64,000 nt of DNA from a bacterium (GTDB taxonomy: Bacteria; Planctomycetota; UBA1135; GCA-002686595). A program made the position numbers and the translations under genes. Positions 27,557 to 37,000 of the stretch are shown here, in pieces; position 1 is the first letter of the stretch, and every line of letters starts with the position of its first letter. Location of the stretch: positions 1-64,000 of the forward strand of contig JAAELL010000137.1 in assembly GCA_024226735.1 (NCBI GenBank), read 5' to 3'. Below the pieces are notes generated by a model, which was not told the origin of the DNA, made no database searches, and saw only the letters and a list, made by a program, of their open reading frames with translations.

Positions 27557-28216
27557 ATGGGCGAGAGCATCGACGCGCGGCGCGAGCGAATGAGCACCAA
27601 CAACCAACCGAGAATCCCGGATCACTTGCGTGAGTTGATCGCGCGGGTCTGCGGCGGCGATCCCGCCATGTTCGAAGACTTCGTGAAGAAGTACGGGGAT
27701 CAGCTCCTCGCACGGACGCGCAAGATGATCACGCCGGACGTCCGCGCGCTGACCGAGACGCAAGGCATCGTCGACTCGGTCCTGATGCAGGCGCCGGAGC
27801 TCCTCGCCCAGTTCCGCTACGGAGACGAGGAGGCGCTCCTGCGTTTCTTGACGCGCGTCGCCGCCAACAAGGTCTCCGCTTGGCGTGCGCACCTGCAGGC
27901 CGTCAAGCGCGGTGGTGGCAACCAGAGTCCGAACGGCTCCGTGGCGAGCAGGTTGATCGCGCACCAAGCCGACGACGGCCAGAGTCCGAGCGACGCGCTG
28001 TCGGATGCGGAGAACCGCGAGCGGGTCCTGGCCGCCATCGCGCGGCTGAAGGACGACCACCGAGCCGTCATCGCGCTACGCCACCTCGAGGGCCTACCCT
28101 TGAAGACCGTCGGCGAACGCCTAGGGATCTCCGAGGACGCCGCGCGCATGCGCGTGTGCCGGGCGGAGCTGGCGCTTCAGCGCATTCTCCATGACGGCGC
28201 AGATGTGAATCGGTAG
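27557..28216 (+). CDS. ECF-type RNA polymerase sigma factor
   Basis: The protein has 219 residues. Region 2 lies around residues 35-105 (MFEDFVKKYGDQLLARTRKM, with LLRFLTRVAANKV), and region 4 around residues 150-205 (RLKDDHRAVIALRHLEGLPL, with GERLGISEDAARMRVCRAEL as helix-turn-helix). This matches the planctomycete ECF type that usually lacks a classical adjacent anti-sigma gene, and none is seen here. The ATG at 27557 has GGGAGAG upstream; an internal ATG at 27590 is possible but has a weaker site. The stop codon lies inside the left arm of a 23-bp inverted repeat, so the C-terminal end may have been altered by that element. Confidence 0.9.
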   Translation: MGESIDARRERMSTNNQPRIPDHLRELIARVCGGDPAMFEDFVKKYGDQLLARTRKMITPDVRALTETQGIVDSVLMQAPELLAQFRYGDEEALLRFLTRVAANKVSAWRAHLQAVKRGGGNQSPNGSVASRLIAHQADDGQSPSDALSDAENRERVLAAIARLKDDHRAVIALRHLEGLPLKTVGERLGISEDAARMRVCRAELALQRILHDGADVNR

Positions 28217-28266
28217 GTACGGTACCGCGACAATTCATAACGGATTGTCGCGGTACAGTACCTACC
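28212..28266. repeat. long near-perfect inverted repeat (23-bp arms)
   Basis: Left arm 28212-28234 and right arm 28244-28266 are complementary at 22 of 23 positions, with a 9-base loop TCATAACGG. The arms begin GGTAGGTAC and contain GTACCGCGACA. The left arm overlaps the sigma factor stop codon. An 11-base match to the inner arm (TGTCGCGGTAC) and a 9-base match to the right end (CCTACCAAT) recur at the right edge of the window, so this is probably a dispersed repeat (REP- or MITE-like) and may also terminate transcription. Confidence 0.65.
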
Positions 28267-28451
28267 AATTCACTCCTGCGTGCGCGCACCCGATTCGCCT
28301 CGGCCCGAGGGCACGCGAGCGAAGACACCCCATTCTCCGGTAAGGTTTCAGACCCGTTGCACCGGGCACGTACGGACTCAGTGCACGCCATCCCCCCGCC
28401 GCCACCCTTCCGGTGTGGTCGCACAGCCTTCGGTCCAAGCCCCTACCCCCC

Positions 28452-30128
28452 ATGACGGACGTCGTCCACGCCGGAGACCTCACCGATCGCGAGAAGCGAT
28501 TGCTCTTCTGGGCCAGCTTCCTCTCACTCGCCGCCGCTGGCGCGGGTTTCGCGTTCCGGATCGCCAAGCAAGGGGACTACGGCAAGGAGTTCACGCTGAC
28601 CTACCAGGAGGTGGGCAGCATCATGGGGGCCTCGTTCTGGCCCATCGCCGTCACCATGATTCTGTTCAGCCTGGTGGTGGACAGGACCGGATACAAGCGA
28701 CCGATGTACCTGGCCTTCCTCCTGCAGGGAGCGTCGGGCGTGCTGTTCCTCACCGCGGACGGATACCAGGCGCTCTACTACGCATCCGTCTGCGCGGGAC
28801 TCGGTCACGGCATCGTCGAGGCCGTCATCAACCCCGTGTGCGCCGCCGTCTACCCCAAGGACAAGACGACTCGGCTCACGATCCTGCATGCGGCTTGGCC
28901 GGCGGGCGTAGCGGGTGGAACCCTCCTGATCATGGGCGGCGACGCCGTGGGGATCGAAGGCTGGCGCGTCCACGCGCTGTGGATTCTCTTGCCCACCATC
29001 GCCTACGCGGTGATGTACCTGCCCTGCCGTCTGCCCGTTGACGAGCGCGTGCAGGCCGGCGTCCCCTTTCGCCAGATGCTGCAGCAGGTCGGGTTCCTCA
29101 GCGCGACCCTCGCCTCCAGCCTCCTGGTCTACGAGCTTGGCAACGTGTCCGGCCTGGCGAGCGGAAACTGGCTCCGAACGAGCATGATCGTTGGCCTCGT
29201 GATCGGGGCGGCATTTGGATTCGCCGTCCGATCGCTCGGGCGCCCGCTCTTCTTCATGCTCTGCGTGCTCATGATCCCCGTGGCGACAGCCGAGCTGTCC
29301 ACGGACGGTTGGATCCAGAAGCTCGTGGGACCGGCCGTCGAGTCGCTGAACATCAGCGCGAGCTTTGCCATCGTGTTCTCGGCTGGCGTCATGCTCACGC
29401 TGCGCGTCTTCGCAGGCGGGATCCTGCGCTTCTTCTCGCCGCCCGCTTTGCTCTCGATCAGCGGGCTGCTGTCCGCGGTCGGACTCTACTGGCTCTCGAA
29501 CTCGGCGGTCGGAGTGACGGTCTTCATCGCCTTCCTGCTGTATGCGATCGGACAGACGTACTACTGGCCGTGCATCCTCGGCTTCACGGCCGAGCGCTAC
29601 CCCGAGGGGGGCGCGCTCACGCTGAACACGGTCTCCGCCATGGGTCTGCTCTCGCTCGGTGTGATCGGCAACCCGATCCTGGGCGTCGAGTTCGACAAGA
29701 CGATCCACACCGCCCTCACGGAGGAGAGCCCGAGCTTCGTCGAGAAGGCCACCGTTCAAGGCTCGTTCCTGGGGATGACGCACGACACCGTCGACCCCAA
29801 CGTCCTCATCGCCCCCGACGAGGACAAGAACAGCAACACGATCCTCGACCGCGAGGAACGCACGGCTGGGATGAGTGGGGAAGCTCTCGAGAGCCTGCAG
29901 GCCGCCTGGGCCTGGATCGATGGGTTGCCGGAGAACGAAAGGCAGTCGGTGATGGCGACCTACGCCGCAAAGGACGCAGAAGCAGGACGAGCCGTGCTCG
30001 CCTACGCGGTACGTTTCCCTGCCCTCCTCGTGATCGCTTTCGGAGCGATCTTCCTCTGGTTCCGATCCCGCGGCGGCTACAAGCCGATCGAGCTCGACGG
30101 GAAACACCTCGAAGGCGCGGAGATGTGA
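28452..30128 (+). CDS. MFS-type transporter
   Basis: The protein has 558 residues and about 12 predicted membrane helices. The first half carries an MFS signature after the second helix (LVVDRTGYKRPMYLAFLLQG), and the middle has VGAAFGFAVRS-type helix borders. An unusually long hydrophilic loop at about residues 440-520 (FDKTIHTALTEESP to ENERQSVMATY) contains an acidic DEDKNSN stretch before the last helix, and the C-terminus is cytoplasmic. Substrate cannot be told from sequence; relatives are often annotated as sugar or nucleoside transporters. The start is the ATG at 28452, chosen because it begins the hydrophilic N-terminus just before the first helix. It may be monocistronic, as an inverted repeat separates it from the sigma factor. 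Confidence 0.8.
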   Translation: MTDVVHAGDLTDREKRLLFWASFLSLAAAGAGFAFRIAKQGDYGKEFTLTYQEVGSIMGASFWPIAVTMILFSLVVDRTGYKRPMYLAFLLQGASGVLFLTADGYQALYYASVCAGLGHGIVEAVINPVCAAVYPKDKTTRLTILHAAWPAGVAGGTLLIMGGDAVGIEGWRVHALWILLPTIAYAVMYLPCRLPVDERVQAGVPFRQMLQQVGFLSATLASSLLVYELGNVSGLASGNWLRTSMIVGLVIGAAFGFAVRSLGRPLFFMLCVLMIPVATAELSTDGWIQKLVGPAVESLNISASFAIVFSAGVMLTLRVFAGGILRFFSPPALLSISGLLSAVGLYWLSNSAVGVTVFIAFLLYAIGQTYYWPCILGFTAERYPEGGALTLNTVSAMGLLSLGVIGNPILGVEFDKTIHTALTEESPSFVEKATVQGSFLGMTHDTVDPNVLIAPDEDKNSNTILDREERTAGMSGEALESLQAAWAWIDGLPENERQSVMATYAAKDAEAGRAVLAYAVRFPALLVIAFGAIFLWFRSRGGYKPIELDGKHLEGAEM

Positions 30129-30135
30129 GCCGAGC

Positions 30136-30485
30136 TCAGTCCTCGCGCAGCGCTTCGACCGGATCGAGTCGTGCCGCGCGGCTCGCGGCAGGCAGCCCTG
30201 CGAGGGTCGCCGTCAACACGAGCACGCCAAACGCGATGGCGAGCAGCGACGGATCGGCGCGCGGCACGAGGCTCGCCTGATCGCTCCCGGAATCTGCAGC
30301 AGCGTCGTCTTGCCGCTGCCCGAAGGACCGACGATCGCGACGTGTTCGCCGTAGCGGATCGAGAGGTCCACTCCGGCGAGAGCATGCACCGCCTCGGAAC
30401 CCAGATGATAGTTCCGGGTCAAGGACAGCAGCTCGACGCAGGGCCGAAGCGTCGTAGCGGACGAAGGAGCGTCGAGGCTGCACAT
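30136..30485 (-). pseudogene. MacB-type ABC transporter, internal deletion remnant
   Basis: The first 65 codons encode the start of a LolD/MacB-type ATPase ([17 protein letters not shown], then the Walker [13 protein letters not shown]). A few bases later the sequence jumps, in another frame, to the end of a FtsX/MacB-type permease (last membrane helix followed by SRAARLDPVEALRED and the stop at 30136). The rest of the ATPase, including the signature motif and Walker B, and nearly all of the permease are gone. One deletion with end points in an ATPase gene and the following permease gene explains this. The product cannot function. Confidence 0.75.
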
Positions 30486-30879
30486 CGGGCGTTGTGACAG
30501 CCGGACATTGTATGGGCTGGCGGTCTACTTCCGATAGCCGGGCAATCTTCGCACAGGGCCGGACAGACCGCGTCAAGTCCAGGATCTACTCTCCTGTTGC
30601 TCGTTCGAAGAGCGACTCGGACACGCAGAAGTACTCCGATGAGTTATCAGAGAGAATTCGAATCGAATCAATCGTTTGTGAGAGGCGGCGACTAGCCCGG
30701 GCGCCGCAGTAGTCGGCTGGCCGGGGATCCTGTGGATTCCCGGTCAGCCGACTTCGGCGTAACCGACGGCGCCACGGCGTTGCGGCTCCTGCGAAACTCC
30801 ACGAAGTTGCGTCGTCGCCGCTCCTTGTGGCGCGCACACGCGAACTCGGGACAAGACCGCAACTGTCTGCATCACAGCA
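30486..30879. other. non-coding gap with a long hairpin
   Basis: These 394 bases lie between the broken ABC transporter and the FG-GAP protein gene. I see no convincing coding frame: short open frames on both strands lack ribosome binding sites and family resemblance. The middle part (about 30600-30690) is more AT-rich than its surroundings. The most notable content is the hairpin at 30711-30753. Confidence 0.5.
30711..30753. repeat. 20-bp-arm inverted repeat with TGT loop
   Basis: Arms 30711-30730 and 30734-30753 pair at 18 of 20 positions, and both mismatches become G-U pairs in one RNA orientation, giving a continuous 20-bp RNA stem. There is no T-run. It may be a dispersed repeat element or a processing or termination signal for the converging minus-strand genes. 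Confidence 0.6.
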
Positions 30880-33813
30880 CTAGAAGAAACTGACCTCCAA
30901 CCCGTCCGTGAAGTTCGACGTCTGCATCGGGTTGAAGTCGCGGAACCACGCCTGGAAGTACCACGTGTCGCCCGACTGAAGCGCGACGCTGCCGGTCGCC
31001 GTCGGCACGTTCGTCAGGTCCACCTGGATCGAAAACGCGCCCGTCGCACCCGAGTTCTCCACTTGGGTGACGAGCCGCCCCAGGTCGTTGCCAAGAGCGA
31101 GGCAGAGGTTGCCCTGGGACCCCGGCGGCATGAGCAGTCCGCTACCCGAGCTCGCGAGGAAGTAGCCGAATTGGTTGACGGGCAGTCCGTCCGCGTGGAG
31201 GTAGAAGTCGTTGTTTGCGGCAACGGCCGTTCCCGAGGCGAGGATCGACGCGCCCGCGCCGCTCGAGTTGGGCACAGCCGGACCGCAGTACGGCGTTCCG
31301 ATCGACTCGCATACATCGAGGACTCCGTCACCGTCGGAATCCTGCGCCTCGCCGAGCGCGATGTCGCACCAGTCGGCACGTCCATTGCCATTGCAATCGG
31401 GAGCGGCGAACACGTGTACGGCGCCCGCGCCCTGGGCGTTCTCGTCGTCACCGTCCGAACCGATCACGAGGTCCTCGAAGCCGTCCCCGTTCACGTCTCC
31501 CGCCCGGCTCACCGACCGGCCGAAGAAATCGTCCTGCGACTCGCCGCGGCGCGTGTAGAGGATGCTGCCGTCGAGGCCCGAGCGCACCTCCACGCACCCC
31601 TCGTGGTTCGGGCCTCCGTTCTTGGCGCCGACGAGCACGTCGTCGTTCCCGTCACCGTTCACGTCTCCCGCACCCGAGACGGAGTAGCCGAACCGGTCGT
31701 TCTCCGCGGCGCCGTAGAAAGCGTGGAGCTGGCTGCCGTCCGCACCGGAGTACACGTAGGCCGCGCCCCCTTGATCGAAGACCGAATCATTCAGCCGCGC
31801 GCCGACGACGAGATCCGCGTGGCCGTCGGCGTTCACGTCTCCAGCGCCACCGACGGAGAAGCCGAAGTTGTCGTTCAGCGCCTCTCCGAAGAGCGAGTGC
31901 AGGAGCGTTCCGTCGAACCCGGAGTACACGAGCGCCTTGCCCGTCTCGGGGCCGGTCGTGTGATTGCCATTCGGCGCACCCACGATCACGTCGTCGAACC
32001 CGTCGCCATTCACGTCACCGGCACCCGACACGGACTGGCCGAGCGAGTCGCCCTCCGTGCCGTCGATCTGGAACAGGAGGTTCCCCGTGTCGCCGCAATA
32101 CACGAACGCGGCACCTGCGTCCGCCCCACCCCCGTCGTGGAGGTACGCCCCGACGATCAGGTCGTCGTGCCCGTCGCCGTTCGTGTCGCCTGCTCCGCTG
32201 ACGAACCACCCCAGTCGATCGGAGGGCGCCAGACCGTCGAACGTGTGTAGGAGCGAGCCGTCACCGCCCGAGAACACACGCGCGTGGCCGGCGTTGAAGC
32301 CGGCCGCGTCGTGCCACGGCGCGCCGACGATCACGTCCGCGTGTCCGTCACAGTCGACGTCGCCCGCGATCGCGACGGAACGACCGAACAGATCCCCGCC
32401 GGCTGCCCCATCGAACGTATGAATCAACGCTCCGTCGGCGCCAGAGAACACCTGCGCCTGCCCCGAGTCGGGCCCTCCCGCGTCGTCGAAATAGGCGCCG
32501 ACGACCACGTCGGCGAGCCCATCCCCATCGACGTCACCCCCACCGCCGACCGAGTAGCCGAACGCGTCATTCGAAGCGTCGCCACGGACCGTGAATGCCG
32601 GCAGGAGGACGACCTCGTACGGCGCGGACACGTCCGGGAGCACCGTCACCGAGCCCGCGTCCTGTGCAGCCACGTCGCGCCCGTCCGCGCCGAGGAATGC
32701 CGTGCCCGCCTGGACGGCCACGCCGACTCCGAAACCGTCGCCCGGCTGCCCCGCCATAGCGACTGCCCTGCGGCGTTCGCTCCAGAGACTCGCCTCACGC
32801 CGGAACACGAAGACCGCGCCCGCGGCCGCATGCGGAGCGCCGACGAGAGCATCGTCACCCGCCGCCGCCACGGCGCTCCCGAAAGCGGCGCCGGCGGCCG
32901 GCGTGCTCGCGGTGAGCATCTGCACTTCGATCCAAGTCAGCGACAGGCGGTAGACGTACACGGCGCCGGCCCCCGCCTCGGCTCCCGGCGCGCCGAGCAA
33001 GACCTGATTCTCGAGCAGCGCGATGTCGGTTCCGAAGGCGTCGCCGGCGGAGCCGTCACCGGCGAGGAGCTTCTGGGCCTCCAGCCAGAGCCCGGCGCCG
33101 CCGTCGGTGAAGGAGTACGCGCTCCCCGCGTCGAGCCCGGCGTCATCGTCGCCCGGCGCGCCGATGAGCACACGGGCGCCATCGGTCGCCAGCGACGCAC
33201 CGAAGCGGTCGCCCGCTCCCGCGTCCGACGCCGACAGGGTCGCCTCGTCCAGCCACGTCCCCGCGACGTCGCGGAAGACGTACGTCGCGCCTCCGTCCGC
33301 CGGCGTCCCGGGTGCCCCCGCGACGATCAGTCCCGGCGCCAGGGCAACGCACGTTCCGAGCCCCGCAACCGGAACCGGAACCGGCGCCGTCAGCTTGGCC
33401 TCCTGCATCCAGACGCCGGCCGCGTGGCGAAAGACGTAGACCGCACCTGCGTCGGGCGCGGCCGCGTCAGCACCAGGCGCACCGACGACCGCCTGGTCAC
33501 CCGCGATCACGACATCCGCTCCGAACCCGTCCGCGGGCATGCCGTCAGTCGCGACGAGCTTGGCCTCCTCTGTCCAGCTCCCGGACGCGCTGCGAAACAC
33601 GTACGCCGCTCCGCAGTCGACCGCGCCCGCATCGGCCTCCGGCGCACCGGCGATCGCGAGGTCCGTGTCCAGCGCGACACAGGCGCCGAAGGCATCGAGC
33701 TCCGCGGCGTCTGTCGCGCTCAGCTCGATGCCGCACGCCTGTCCAGACGCACTCGCTGTGACGCACGCCCCGAGCCAGAGTCCGAGAGCCCACCTGTACC
33801 GATCCGTTCCCAT
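30880..33813 (-). CDS. secreted FG-GAP double-propeller protein
   Basis: The protein has 977 residues. The start is the ATG at 33813, from which a signal peptide follows (WALGLWLGACVTASASGQ). I count seven FG-GAP-like repeats in the first half (such as FGADVVIAGDQAVVGAPGAD and AGAVYVFR), then seven in the second half with Ca2+-type loops (DVDGDGLADVVVGA, DVNGDGFDDVIVGAP). Two seven-bladed integrin-like propellers are therefore likely. A short EF-hand-like linker (DCNGNGRADW, DSDGDGVLDVCES) joins these to the recurrent 130-residue C-terminal module (YCGPAVPNSSG to SNFTDGLEVSFF). The protein should act outside the cytoplasm in binding; no enzymatic motif is seen. The gene is divergent from the mosaic gene at 34100. 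Confidence 0.85.
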   Translation of the reverse strand: MGTDRYRWALGLWLGACVTASASGQACGIELSATDAAELDAFGACVALDTDLAIAGAPEADAGAVDCGAAYVFRSASGSWTEEAKLVATDGMPADGFGADVVIAGDQAVVGAPGADAAAPDAGAVYVFRHAAGVWMQEAKLTAPVPVPVAGLGTCVALAPGLIVAGAPGTPADGGATYVFRDVAGTWLDEATLSASDAGAGDRFGASLATDGARVLIGAPGDDDAGLDAGSAYSFTDGGAGLWLEAQKLLAGDGSAGDAFGTDIALLENQVLLGAPGAEAGAGAVYVYRLSLTWIEVQMLTASTPAAGAAFGSAVAAAGDDALVGAPHAAAGAVFVFRREASLWSERRRAVAMAGQPGDGFGVGVAVQAGTAFLGADGRDVAAQDAGSVTVLPDVSAPYEVVLLPAFTVRGDASNDAFGYSVGGGGDVDGDGLADVVVGAYFDDAGGPDSGQAQVFSGADGALIHTFDGAAGGDLFGRSVAIAGDVDCDGHADVIVGAPWHDAAGFNAGHARVFSGGDGSLLHTFDGLAPSDRLGWFVSGAGDTNGDGHDDLIVGAYLHDGGGADAGAAFVYCGDTGNLLFQIDGTEGDSLGQSVSGAGDVNGDGFDDVIVGAPNGNHTTGPETGKALVYSGFDGTLLHSLFGEALNDNFGFSVGGAGDVNADGHADLVVGARLNDSVFDQGGAAYVYSGADGSQLHAFYGAAENDRFGYSVSGAGDVNGDGNDDVLVGAKNGGPNHEGCVEVRSGLDGSILYTRRGESQDDFFGRSVSRAGDVNGDGFEDLVIGSDGDDENAQGAGAVHVFAAPDCNGNGRADWCDIALGEAQDSDGDGVLDVCESIGTPYCGPAVPNSSGAGASILASGTAVAANNDFYLHADGLPVNQFGYFLASSGSGLLMPPGSQGNLCLALGNDLGRLVTQVENSGATGAFSIQVDLTNVPTATGSVALQSGDTWYFQAWFRDFNPMQTSNFTDGLEVSFF

Positions 33814-34099
33814 GTATTGCTGCGGGACCTGAAAGACGTGGAGGATCCCGCCTCCTCTGCCACTCACGCTATGCTGCCGTCTCGTTTGAGACCATTGGGT
33901 CTGTCCAGCAAAAGGAGCTCGCCGCGGCCCGTCCCCCCCCCCCACTGTCTCAGTTTCGGACGCACGCGGGCGCGCCGAAGCCCCGGCACCGGTTGGACTT
34001 CGGGCCCCCTCGAATACGCAGACTGCCGGAGCGCGCGATGATTCGGTCTCCCGGCTAAGCTATTCGCACTTTCCCGGCTCCTCCATCCTGCCGCGCAAC
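33814..34099. promoter_or_regulatory. divergent intergenic region with C11 tract
   Basis: These 286 bases should contain promoters for the FG-GAP gene (minus) and the mosaic gene (plus). There is a homopolymer of 11 C at 33933-33943. Such tracts can change length by slippage, which would alter promoter spacing. I could not assign promoter boxes. Confidence 0.35.
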
Positions 34100-37000
34100 A
34101 TGTTCTTTCCGAGCCTGATCCTGGCGTTCCTCGCCCAATCCCCAGCGACTGTTCAGGACGTGCCGGAGACGCTCGGCACCGGGCCCGCGAGTTCGGCGGT
34201 CCGCACTCCGAACCCGTTCCCACCGCTCATCGCGACGCAGCCGTTCCCCTCCTCTGGAGCAGCCGACGTCTCGATCGGTGTCGATCTCGCGTGGGGCTAC
34301 GCGCGCGGAGCCGACGCGTATGAGGTCTACTTTGGAACGAACCCGGCACCGACTCCCGCCGACCTCGTACTGACGACGCAATCGCGCTCGTTCGACCCCG
34401 GTTTGCTCGCGCTGGACACGACGTACTATTGGCGCGTCGACACCGTCAATTCGGTCGCAACGACGACCGGCAACATCTGGAGCTTCACGACAGTCGCCGG
34501 TCCCGGCGGCAGTCTGGTGTTCGACGATGGGTTCGAGAGCGGCGACTACAGCGCCGGCGGATGGGCTACGGCCAACGGCATCCCGCGCGTGCGAGCGGAA
34601 GCTGCCTTCGCGGGCGTGTACGGCGGGGAGCTGCGGCAGACGACTTGGATCGAGAAGGCGCTCGACACGACCGGACTCGACGTCGTGCACGTGGCGTATG
34701 CACGTCGGACCGTCGGGTTGACCGGGTCGGATTCGCTGATCGTCGAGTGGTTCGACGGGTCGAGCTGGAACACGCTCGAGGACACACAGGACACGGCCTG
34801 GAGCGTGATGAGCTTCGACCTTGGCGCGGCGGCGGACAACCCGGCGTTCCGTCTCCGCTTCCGCACGGATGCGGTCGCGAGCGGCACGTTCGCGTACCTC
34901 GATGAGGTCGCCGTCCTCGACGCCCAGCCCGTCAGCATCCTCGAGTCGAGCCTCGACTTCGGAGTCGTCGAGCAAGCGCACAGCCGTGAGCTCCCCGTGC
35001 ACCTCGTCAACATCGGGCCCCAGGCGCGAGCGACGACGGTCCGCTTCCAGTACGGCGCCTCGAGCATGGGGGTCGGCTTCGACTTCTCGGTTGAGGTCGC
35101 GGGGGTGCGCTACCACGGCGCCCAGACGAGTGTCGCACACGCCATCGACCTCGTTCTGCCACCCCAGAGCATCACGCCCGTGTCGGTCTTCTTCGAGCCG
35201 ACCGAGCACCTCGACGACGCGCTCGGGCTCGAGTTCATCGGAACGTTTCCCGACAGCCTCCCGGTCGCGCTACGCGGCTCCGGCAGCGCGAATCCGAGCT
35301 GGGGCTTCCTGCATCCCGTCCTGGAGCACGCCCCGACACTCGTCGTCGACTACGACGACGACGGCAGCGAGAGCGTCCAGATCCTGGGCAACGACTCGCA
35401 CACGCACGAGATCGGCCGGTCGATCACCGGCTACGATTGGCGGAAGGACGGAACGCCGGTCTCGACGGCGACCGACTTCGTTCACACGCTGCCGCTCGGC
35501 CCGACCGAGCTCGAGCTGACGATCACGGACGACTCCGCCCATCCGACGTCCGCGTCCGATGGCATGACGATCGACGTCCACCCACCGCGCGACGTACCCG
35601 GTGTCCTGGCGTACTACTACCACGACCCGGTCAACGGCCCTCAGAGTCTCCTGGACAACGTCCCGTCGTCCGCCGACTACATCGAGCCCCTGTTCGACAC
35701 GCGCGTCACCCAGCAGAACGCCATGGTCGGGAGCTCCCCATTCGCCGCGGACGTCATGGTCCGTCTGAGCGCGCGCTTCGATCTCGTGGTGCCGCAGATC
35801 ATGGAGTTCGCGCCCGTGGGCGGGACCGAGACTCGCGTCGAGATCGACGGCATGTCGATCTCGGGCCCTCAGCAGCTCGCGATCGGCAAGCACGACCTCG
35901 AGGTTCGGTTCGCGGTCATCGGCATCGCCGACCTGCCGCTCGACCTCGATGTCTACGTCGCGGGCCAGCTCGATCCGGACTTCGCAACGGCGCTGACCCA
36001 CGACCGGGTCGGCATCGTCCCGATCGTGCACGGCATGCCGCCCGCAGGCACACCGTTCGGCGGCAACCCAATCGTGATCGAGGGTTTCGGCTTCTACCCG
36101 CCTTCGGACGTCGTCGTCCACTGGGGGTCGATCGGTGACTACTCGGTCGGGTTCGGAAACCTGGAGTGGATCTCGGGGGAAGAGGTGCGGCTCGTCTCGC
36201 CCGCGGCGACGGACGGCACGGTCGCCCTTGTGACGGTCGAGACACCCGCCGGCGTCAGCACCGCGCGCATGTTCGAGTACACGAGCTCGCGCCCGCTGCC
36301 TATCGCGTGGACGAACAAGCCGCACATTCCGATCCCCCGACCGACCGCGGCCGAGTGGGGCCCCGACGGCAGGCTGTGGGTCGCGACGATCCACGGGCGC
36401 CTGTTCGCCATCACGTTCGATGACGACTACGACGCGACGAGCATCGATGAATACGCGGGCATCGACCTCGCGGCGCCGAACGACAGCATTCTCGGACTCA
36501 CCTTCAACCCGTTCGACGACCCGACCGCCCCCGTGCGTGTCTATGTGTCGCACGCGCAGCTGTTCGCGCAGGGGAGCGGGTGCTTGACCCAGCCATCCCC
36601 GTTCCCCGCGCGCGTCTCGACGCTGGTCGGGCCCAACTTCGACGCGCCGACCGTCGTGATCGACAACCTCCCGACGTCGAACCACGACCACTCCGTCAAC
36701 GCGATCTTGTTCGACCACAACGGCGACCTGTTCATTTGCCAGGGAGGCAATACGAACGCGGGCATCCGCGCCTGCGCCCTCGGCGACCTGCCGGAGTCAC
36801 CGTTGAGCGGCGCGCTCCTGAAGGCACGCACCTCGGCACCCAGCTTCGACGGCGTCATCGAGTACGCCGATTCGGTCAACGCCCAGCCGGTCCACGATCA
36901 GCGCTTGGGCGAGAACGTCGACGTCGTCGCCGGCGACATCGAGGTTTACGCGGCCGGGATGCGCAACCCATGGGACGCTGTGCTCACGACGCGCGGCCTC

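Noticed and set aside
30640-30690. tRNA-like TTCGAATC string
   Set aside because: No acceptor stem, anticodon loop or D arm can be built around it.
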